Source: Saccharospirillaceae bacterium
GTDB taxonomy: Bacteria > Pseudomonadota > Gammaproteobacteria > Pseudomonadales > Oceanobacteraceae
DNA length: 64,000 nucleotides
Reading direction: 5' to 3'
Assembly (NCBI GenBank): GCA_022448365.1
Contig: JAKVCS010000003.1
Span: 1,426,001 to 1,490,000 of the forward strand
The notes under the pieces were generated by a model. It was not told the origin of the DNA. It saw only the letters and a program-made list of their open reading frames with translations, and searched no databases. The position numbers were made by a program, and so were the translations under genes. This document shows positions 58,154 through 64,000 of the stretch, piece by piece (the first letter of the stretch is position 1; the number at the start of each line of letters is the position of its first letter).

Positions 58154-58230
58154 TTTTCTTACCGCCGGATCAGTGGGCCACCCATGGCCGCTTGATCCTA
58201 GCGCTACATCCTGTAGCTGCTCTCGAAAAA
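58154..58230 (-). repeat. Two-hairpin intergenic repeat, copy C
   Basis: Read on minus: GCTACA-GGA-TGTAGC (58203-58217), then a palindrome with TGGCC arms within GGATCA/TGATCC (58167-58198), then CCGGCGG. The stem bases differ from copy A but pairing is kept, so the structure is under constraint or recently shared. It lies in the 3' end of the dnaB transcript, sense strand. Confidence 0.72.
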
Positions 58231-58261
58231 TACTGATTCGTTATTTCTTAATCAGCTCAGA

Positions 58262-59674
58262 TTAATAATCGTCATCGCCCTCATAACCGTGGGCGAGGTT
58301 TTCAAATCGGGTAAATTTACCAATAAACGCTAAACGGTCAGAACCAATCGGACCGTTCCGGTGCTTACCGGTAATAATTTCTGCCACGCCTTTATCCGGC
58401 GTATCTTCGTTATACACTTCGTCGCGGTAAATAAACTGAATAATATCCGCGTCCTGCTCGATCGCTCCGGATTCACGCAAGTCGGAGTTTACCGGGCGTT
58501 TGTTCGGACGTTGCTCCAACGAGCGGTTAAGCTGCGACAGGGCAATCATCGGGCAGTTAAATTCTTTCGCCATCGCTTTTAACGAGCGCGAAATTTCAGA
58601 AATTTCCTGAGTACGACCTTCCGATGGGCCTGACACCCGCATCAGCTGCAGGTAATCGACCATGATCATGGCCAGGTCATTATTGTTTTCGCGATACACC
58701 TTACGCGCTCGGTTACGCATTTCCTGCGGCGTTAATGCGGCGGTATCGTCGATATAAAGTGGCAAGTCTTTTAACAGATTGACTGCGGCGGAGAGCTTTG
58801 GCCAGTCTTCGTCGATTAACTTACCGCTACGAATCCGGGTCTGGTCGATTTTTCCAATAGAAGACAACATCCGCATCACAATCGATTCTGATGGCATCTC
58901 CATCGAGAACACCAAACACGGACGCTTGGTTCCCATTAAGGCATTTTCCACCAGATTCATGGCATAAGTGGTTTTCCCCATGGAGGGACGCGCAGCAACA
59001 ATCACCAGATCGGCCTTCTGCCAACCGGAAGTGCGGTTATCGATTTCGGTGAAGCCTGTGGTCAAACCCGACAGACCATCCGGCTGGTTAAACATTTCGT
59101 CCAGCTGATCCAGGGTATTCTTCAGAATCGGCGCTACTACCTGAGGGCCACCATCCTGACGGTTACCTTCAGCAATCTGGGCAATCGACTTTTCAGCATC
59201 AGATAACAGATCCAGTGCAGTGGCACCGTCGGGCTCGTAGGCCTTGTCCATCATCTCGCTGGCGGCTTCAATTAAACGACGCTGCTGCGAACGCTCACGT
59301 ACGATTTCAGCGTAGGCAGCACAGTTATCGATGGATGGCGTCATGTCCACCAGGCGACTCAGGTACGCCGCGCCGCCCACTTTATCAAGCTGGGCGCGCT
59401 CTTCTAATTCTTCAGCAACCGTGACTACATCAATCGGTTGCTCAGACTTCACCAGATGGGTAATCGCGCGAAAGATCATACGGTGATCGTGGCGATAGAA
59501 ATCGGTGTCAACGGTCGATTCGGAAACGGACTCCCAGGCGCGCTCATCCAGCATCAGAGACCCCAGCACAGACTGCTCAGCCTCCACCGAATGCGGGGGA
59601 GTACGCGAACCGCCAGCAGCGCCGTTATCGGAATCGGCTTCCGGAATGTAATCGTCGTTTATAAAGTCAGACAT
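58262..59674 (-). CDS. dnaB: Replicative DNA helicase DnaB
   Basis: The hexameric 5'-3' fork helicase. It has 470 residues, the normal length. The N-terminal primase-binding domain has PPHSVEAEQSVLGSLMLDER, and the RecA-like ATPase has Walker A VAARPSMGKTTYAMN, Walker B MIMVDYLQLM, and ALSQLNRSLEQRPNKRP plus LRESGAIEQDADIIQFIYRD. No intein is present. It lies downstream of rplI; alr, its usual neighbour, is 16.5 kb away beyond the accessory block. A lambda-P-like loader candidate is encoded at 43032. Confidence 0.98.
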   Translation of the reverse strand: MSDFINDDYIPEADSDNGAAGGSRTPPHSVEAEQSVLGSLMLDERAWESVSESTVDTDFYRHDHRMIFRAITHLVKSEQPIDVVTVAEELEERAQLDKVGGAAYLSRLVDMTPSIDNCAAYAEIVRERSQQRRLIEAASEMMDKAYEPDGATALDLLSDAEKSIAQIAEGNRQDGGPQVVAPILKNTLDQLDEMFNQPDGLSGLTTGFTEIDNRTSGWQKADLVIVAARPSMGKTTYAMNLVENALMGTKRPCLVFSMEMPSESIVMRMLSSIGKIDQTRIRSGKLIDEDWPKLSAAVNLLKDLPLYIDDTAALTPQEMRNRARKVYRENNNDLAMIMVDYLQLMRVSGPSEGRTQEISEISRSLKAMAKEFNCPMIALSQLNRSLEQRPNKRPVNSDLRESGAIEQDADIIQFIYRDEVYNEDTPDKGVAEIITGKHRNGPIGSDRLAFIGKFTRFENLAHGYEGDDDY

Positions 59675-59746
59675 ACAGATCTGTTTTCAGAAAACCCAGA
59701 GACAAGCCTTATTCAGAACCTCGAATAGAACACAAACAAGAGGCAA

Positions 59747-59781
59747 TAAAAAAAGCACTATCAGAAAGAATCTAATAGTGC
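59747..59781 (-). terminator. Terminator of the rpsF-rplI operon
   Basis: GCACTAT (59755-59761) and ATAGTGC (59775-59781) pair, and a T run follows on the minus strand (59747-59754). A second GTTGCTGA/TCAGCAAC hairpin (about 59818-59837) lies nearer the rplI stop. Confidence 0.8.
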
Positions 59782-59863
59782 CTTTTTCTGGCAGCGCTGT
59801 CATTAAACAACGCTGCGAGTTGCTGAATACTCAGCAACGCTTTCGCGATTCTCACCCAGCGGC

Positions 59864-60310
59864 TTATTCAGCTACTACGTGCAGTTTCAGAACAGCGTTT
59901 ACTTCTGCGTGCAGGTGGATCGCAACGTCGAACTCACCAACAGAACGGATAGGACCGGTCGGCAGACGAACTTCAGACTTGCTCAGTTCAACGCCGGCTT
60001 CGGTAGCCAGTTCTGCAATATCGCGGTTGCCCAGAGAACCGAACAGCTTACCTTCGTCGCCTGCGCGTACTGCAACAGACAGTTCGATGCCTTCGATTTT
60101 CTCTTTACGGCTGTTAGCGCTAGCCAGTTTCTCAGTAGCTGCTTTTTCCAGCTCAGCACGACGAGCTTCGAATTGCTCAACGTTTGCTTTAGTAGCAGGA
60201 ACTGCTTTGTTCTGTGGGAACAGGAAGTTACGAGCATAACCCGGCTTAACGGTTACTTGTTCGCCCAGTTCACCCAGGTTTGCTACTTTTTCTAACAGAA
60301 TAATTTGCAT
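59864..60310 (-). CDS. rplI: 50S ribosomal protein L9
   Basis: A 148-residue ribosomal protein. The N-terminal RNA-binding domain is [20 protein letters not shown] and [21 protein letters not shown] long helix leads to the C-terminal domain with [15 protein letters not shown] and [20 protein letters not shown]. It is the last gene of the small operon before dnaB. Confidence 0.98.
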   Translation of the reverse strand: MQIILLEKVANLGELGEQVTVKPGYARNFLFPQNKAVPATKANVEQFEARRAELEKAATEKLASANSRKEKIEGIELSVAVRAGDEGKLFGSLGNRDIAELATEAGVELSKSEVRLPTGPIRSVGEFDVAIHLHAEVNAVLKLHVVAE

Positions 60311-60350
60311 TTTTTAATTCCTCATTACAGGGCTGAGACCGCTTATAAAA

Positions 60351-61208
60351 TCAGTCTGCCGTGTCTTTTGGTAGTCGCGCGCGGACGTTCCAAGCACTAT
60401 CCAGACACGCTACGAAAATTAGTAATGTGTACATGTAAGGCCCTAACACGAATAAGCCGATATAAATAACGACCATCCAGGTTGGGCTGGCTTTGGTCTG
60501 CGTGACCAGGCCATGGAACAGAGCCAGTCCGGCGAGCATCAGCGGTATGGTAAATACCGGCATCAACCCTGCCAGCTCAGGATCCAACTGACTGGCGCTG
60601 AACATCACCAGAATCACCGGTAATGTGAAAGCCAACGGCAGTCGAAGCTGTTTGAACTCGGTACCAAACCCTCCCGGGTTATAAAAGGTACTTTGCCAAT
60701 AGCGTCCCAGTAACAGACACAACATAAATACCAGCGAGTGCAATGCGGCAAGCGCACCACTCATCAGCGGACCAACCAAAGGTTTGATCTGAGCAGCCAT
60801 TTCAGGCTGATCACCCAACGCTTTGATTACGGCTTCTTCGCTGTTGGCGACTACCTGAGGTAATACTTCAGGCAACATCGACGGCAACAGAAAATACACC
60901 ACAATGCCCAACACTGACGACAGAATTACCGTCCAATCAAGACGGATACTTGCCCTCAGCATCACCGCCAGGGCGCTGGTGCCCAAAGCAGTTAACAAAG
61001 GTGTCGGATCGCCCATGGCCAACCAGGTAATCCCCGGCAATAACGCCCACAACACAACCTGACCGGCTTGCTGCCAGCCGTACCGTAAAATGACCAGCGC
61101 TAAAATTGCAGCACCCAGCCAAAACAACAACGGTACAGCCAAACAAGCACCGGCCGCGACAGTTGCCTGCCAGCGACCGGACATGGCCCATTGAGCCAAT
61201 TTTTTCAT
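60351..61208 (-). CDS. DUF2232 inner-membrane protein
   Basis: A 285-residue membrane protein (ATG 61208) with about eight hydrophobic helices. It is found between rpsR and rplI in Pseudomonas and relatives, the position that names this DUF2232/YybS-like family. A conserved polar segment FYNPGGFGTEFKQLRLP lies between helices. The function is unknown; the position suggests co-expression with ribosomal proteins. Confidence 0.88.
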   Translation of the reverse strand: MKKLAQWAMSGRWQATVAAGACLAVPLLFWLGAAILALVILRYGWQQAGQVVLWALLPGITWLAMGDPTPLLTALGTSALAVMLRASIRLDWTVILSSVLGIVVYFLLPSMLPEVLPQVVANSEEAVIKALGDQPEMAAQIKPLVGPLMSGALAALHSLVFMLCLLLGRYWQSTFYNPGGFGTEFKQLRLPLAFTLPVILVMFSASQLDPELAGLMPVFTIPLMLAGLALFHGLVTQTKASPTWMVVIYIGLFVLGPYMYTLLIFVACLDSAWNVRARLPKDTAD

Positions 61209-61283
61209 CACATTCAACCTAATTTGAGATCCAGTTCTGCGTTAACCAAGCGTCAGCGAGGCAGCTAGCTTGGATCAATCAAC

Positions 61284-61514
61284 TTAGTTGTCGTGCTGAT
61301 CGGTGTACGGCAGCAGTGCAATGTAGCGCGCGCGCTTGATTGCAGTAGACAGCTGACGCTGATACTTAGCACGGGTACCAGTGATACGGCTTGGTACGAT
61401 TTTGCCAGTTTCAGTGATGTAGCCTTTCAGAGTATCCATATCTTTGTAATCGATTTCGGATACGCCTTCAGCAGTGAAACGGCAGAACTTACGACGACGG
61501 AAAAAACGTGCCAT
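61284..61514 (-). CDS. rpsR: 30S ribosomal protein S18
   Basis: A 76-residue basic protein: [40 protein letters not shown] and [11 protein letters not shown] are all family motifs. It binds S6 in the 30S platform. It lies 14 bp after rpsF. Confidence 0.98.
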   Translation of the reverse strand: MARFFRRRKFCRFTAEGVSEIDYKDMDTLKGYITETGKIVPSRITGTRAKYQRQLSTAIKRARYIALLPYTDQHDN

Positions 61515-61528
61515 GATTAAATCTCCTA

Positions 61529-61963
61529 TTACTCAGCGCTGTCTTCAGCTTGTGTCTCTTCAGCAGCTTCTTCAGCTACAGGTGCTTCTGCTTTCTCTTC
61601 AGTGTTTTCCTGACGAGACTCAGAACGACGACGATCTTCGCGGCTTTCAGCAGCTTTGATCGGAGAGATTTCAGTAATAGCTTCATCACGACGGATTACC
61701 AGGTTACGCAGAACAGCGTCGTTGTAACGGAAGTTGGTAGTCAGTTCGTCCAGGGCTTCCTGAGAACACTCAACATTCATCAGAATGTAGTGTGCTTTGT
61801 GAACGTCGTTGATTGGGTAAGCCAGGTGGCGACGACCCCAGTCTTCGAAGCGGTGAATTTGACCACCGTCAGCTTCGATAGTGTTGGTGTAACGCTCTAC
61901 CATTGCTGGTACTTGTTCGCTCTGATCTGGGTGTACCAGAAAAACGATTTCGTAGTGACGCAT
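61529..61963 (-). CDS. rpsF: 30S ribosomal protein S6
   Basis: A 144-residue protein from ATG 61963 ([20 protein letters not shown]), with GGAG six bases upstream. It has [20 protein letters not shown] and a long acidic C-terminal tail (about residues 115-144, Glu/Ala-rich), a region that receives added glutamates by RimK in other bacteria. It is first gene of the rpsF-rpsR-DUF2232-rplI-dnaB run. The frame is open upstream, but nothing there is S6-like. Confidence 0.98.
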   Translation of the reverse strand: MRHYEIVFLVHPDQSEQVPAMVERYTNTIEADGGQIHRFEDWGRRHLAYPINDVHKAHYILMNVECSQEALDELTTNFRYNDAVLRNLVIRRDEAITEISPIKAAESREDRRRSESRQENTEEKAEAPVAEEAAEETQAEDSAE

Positions 61964-62210
61964 TGTCAGCTCCCTATGGGTTTTAGCCTTCCGGCCCATC
62001 CGGTAAGGCAAGGAGTTTGTCCTCACTGCCAACAAGAGCAGGAGATTGACCAGATACAAAGCCCTGGCAAATCAACGGACAAAATGGAGCGCGGAGATTA
62101 TCAAAACAGCTGGTAAAGTTCAATCTTTACACAGAGGTTGCTGTCCTTAGCTTGATCCTGCCAGGTAATCAAATGATACTCTTTCGCAACAAGAGTCGTT
62201 GTGAATTCCT

Positions 62211-63065
62211 ATGGATCGAACACTCAGTGCTCAGTCGCAGAGGCTGAATAAAGTACTACACCATATCGATTGCCATCTTGGCGGCGACCTCAGCCTGGAC
62301 GAAATTTCTCAGGTAAGCGGTTGGTCGCGCTGGCAGCTACAACGTGTGTTTCAGGCGCATACCGGACTCTCGGTGGCTCAGTACATACGCCAACTGCGTA
62401 TGAGTCAGTCAGCGACTCAATTGCTTTCGACCGAAAAACGACACCTTGATATTGCCCTGAGCGCCGGCTTTGAATCAGAAGCCACATTCAGTCGTGCCTT
62501 TCGCCAACACTTCCAGTGCACGCCCCGGCAGTATCGCAAAGCCCAAATCCCCTCCGGCATTCGCTTTCCACTTGAGCAAGTATCCAACCACTCCATCCGT
62601 TTGGAACTGCGTGAAGCGTTTACTCTGGAGGGCGACTACTGCGAAACCTATGGACTCTACTCTCCAAAAGCGGATTTCGCTGAAAAAATCCCGCAACACT
62701 GGCAGGCCATGCACGGTCACTTTGATCCACTCGACACACTGCTGGCTGTGATTGATGTTGGTGACCCGATTGACGGACGTTTGCGTTACTGGGTTGGTAA
62801 AACAACGGATCATCCCCTGACAAACCCGTCACTGAAACACCTGCATGTGCCGCGACAGCTGTATGCCGTTGTCAGTCATATCGGCGACCTAGCCACGCTG
62901 CCAGACACCATCAACTGGTTTATTCTGCATTGGCTCAATCACTCACCTTACGAGGCGTTTGAAGGCTTTGATATTGAGGAGTATCAGAACTTCACTGACG
63001 ACAACTCCGGAAGACAACAAGTTGATTACTGGATTCCCATACGGCAACAGAAACATCAACAATAA
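62211..63065 (+). CDS. AraC-family regulator with GyrI-like effector domain
   Basis: A 284-residue protein of the Rob/SoxS-like layout: the N-terminal AraC helix-turn-helix pair (SLDEISQVSGWSRWQLQRVF, DIALSAGFESEATFSRAFRQ) ends in CTPRQYRKAQ near residue 110, and a C-terminal GyrI-like domain (LREAFTLEGDYCETYGLYSP, VPRQLYAVVSHIGDLATLPD) follows. GyrI-like domains bind small hydrophobic ligands. It stands upstream of the TonB receptor on the same strand, which it may control. Confidence 0.9.
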   Translation: MDRTLSAQSQRLNKVLHHIDCHLGGDLSLDEISQVSGWSRWQLQRVFQAHTGLSVAQYIRQLRMSQSATQLLSTEKRHLDIALSAGFESEATFSRAFRQHFQCTPRQYRKAQIPSGIRFPLEQVSNHSIRLELREAFTLEGDYCETYGLYSPKADFAEKIPQHWQAMHGHFDPLDTLLAVIDVGDPIDGRLRYWVGKTTDHPLTNPSLKHLHVPRQLYAVVSHIGDLATLPDTINWFILHWLNHSPYEAFEGFDIEEYQNFTDDNSGRQQVDYWIPIRQQKHQQ

Positions 63066-63214
63066 TTCGACCCGCAACGGCACCATGCACCAAATTGCAA
63101 AGTTTCCGATTAAGCAGAACGACATAATCCGCAACCGAGAATAGGTCTCATTTACCCCATTGTGGGGCGATGGGAACTGATTAAGCCACCCGCTTTGTTG
63201 CCCCGGATGTTCCT

Positions 63215-64000
63215 GTGAAGTCTGCTGTTGTACGTTTATTCCTGCTGCCCGCCGCCATTGGCTTTTCATACTGCGTAGAAGCAGATCAAACCGAACTCGA
63301 TACCGTGACCGTCAGCGACGACAGCAATCCCGCGAAGAGCATCGAGCTGCAAAACAGTGGTTTCCATGTTGAACAGATCGATGTCGCTGAGTTCGCAAAC
63401 TTCAGCAAAGACCTGCAACAAGTTCTGAACACGGTGCCTGGTATTAATGTACGCCGCAATGGTGGCCTTGGCGCTGACTCAGAGCTGTCGATTAATGGCC
63501 TTTCCGGCAATCAGATTCGCTACTTTATTGATGGCATTCCGATGGAAAACTTCGGTACGTCTCTGCAGCTAAGCGACTTTCCAATCAATGTGGTCAATGG
63601 CATTGATGTCTACAAAGGTGTTGTTCCTATTTCTCTCAGCGCAGATGCGTTGGGAGGCGCCATCAATATTAAAACGCCGGATATTAACCAGGACTTTTTT
63701 TCATCTGCCGCCAGCTATGGTTCCTTTAATACCCAACGGATCTCTTTTAACAGCCAGAAAACCTTCTCTGAAAATCGGTACTTTGTTCGTCTGACCGGAT
63801 TCTACAACCATTCGGATAATGATTATGACATGGACGAAATTCTGGATACCGACGAGCTTGGTAACGAAATCGGTGTAAAAACTGAGAAACGATTTAATGA
63901 CCAATACAGCTCGCACATGATGAATGTGAAAGCCGGCCTGGCTAATCGAACGTGGGCTGATGAACTATCGTTTAATGTCATCAAAGCATCCAACCGAAAT
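63215..64000 (+). CDS. TonB-dependent outer-membrane receptor, N-terminal part
   Basis: An open frame from GTG 63215 continues past the window edge, about 262 codons seen. It has a short signal peptide (MKSAVVRLFLLPAAIGFSYC), a TonB-box-like stretch (ELDTVTVSD), and the plug domain: KDLQQVLNTVPGINVRRNGG, ELSINGLSGNQIRYFIDGIP, INVVNGIDVYKGVVPISLSA and DALGGAINIKTP. The first barrel strands follow. It would import a siderophore, vitamin or other ligand; the substrate cannot be told. The start could be another codon nearby, as the ribosome site is weak. Confidence 0.88.
   Translation, partial: MKSAVVRLFLLPAAIGFSYCVEADQTELDTVTVSDDSNPAKSIELQNSGFHVEQIDVAEFANFSKDLQQVLNTVPGINVRRNGGLGADSELSINGLSGNQIRYFIDGIPMENFGTSLQLSDFPINVVNGIDVYKGVVPISLSADALGGAINIKTPDINQDFFSSAASYGSFNTQRISFNSQKTFSENRYFVRLTGFYNHSDNDYDMDEILDTDELGNEIGVKTEKRFNDQYSSHMMNVKAGLANRTWADELSFNVIKASNRN

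Noticed and set aside
63120..63160. Possible Fur box before the TonB receptor (GAGAATAGGTCTCATT)
   Set aside because: Match to the 19-bp Fur consensus is poor; iron control cannot be claimed.

Overview
The window is chromosomal DNA of a Gammaproteobacterium, most like a marine Oceanospirillales/Pseudomonadales-type heterotroph. The main reason is gene order: lysC-alaS, recX-recA-pncC-mutS-fdxA-rpoS-nlpD, pcm-surE-truD-ispF-ispD-ftsB-eno-pyrG and rpsF-rpsR-DUF2232-rplI-dnaB all follow the Pseudomonas-like arrangement. The genus cannot be named from the sequence alone. I see no rRNA, tRNA, CRISPR array, integrase or transposase.

Layout. 1-3250: the start of lysC and all of alaS on the minus strand. 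3488-8411: an accessory block (YgaP-like membrane protein, periplasmic TPR protein with a small membrane partner, epoxide-hydrolase-like enzyme, type II NADH dehydrogenase, AraC regulator) between alaS and recX. 8651-24812: conserved core for recombination and repair, stationary phase and envelope, protein/RNA repair, isoprenoid synthesis, division, glycolysis and CTP synthesis. 25039-29809: an alcohol dehydrogenase, a solute-binding protein, a VF530 protein, a secreted nuclease/phosphatase-fold protein and a broken beta-propeller gene.

29881-40006 is the most unusual part: a minus-strand, AT-richer island with a Sec-secreted SpvB/FG-GAP/RHS protein of about 2516 residues. It is followed by a small membrane protein, a decayed lipoprotein copy, four short secreted cysteine-containing proteins that look paralogous, and a glycine-zipper lipoprotein. 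Several of these genes overlap or lie within a few bases of each other. I read it as a polymorphic-toxin-like locus; this is inference.

40082-58261 separates alr from dnaB, which are neighbours in Pseudomonas. It holds a MmcQ/YjbR protein, alr, a protein with three DnaT-type domains followed by a lambda-P-like helicase loader, an FG-GAP secreted protein, enzymes (PatB/MalY aminotransferase, patatin lipase, SDR), a second RHS toxin-tip/immunity module lying against a truncated AraC gene and bracketed by 35-bp repeats, a ParDE pair, a GlxA-type regulator, NfeD/SPFH membrane genes, a putative outer-membrane protein and two acetyltransferases. Three copies of a two-hairpin repeat occur here (40.5 kb and 58.0-58.2 kb); one hairpin matches the CsrA/RsmA RNA consensus.

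58262-61963 is dnaB and the small ribosomal protein operon. 62211-64000 holds an AraC/GyrI-type regulator and the start of a TonB-dependent receptor.
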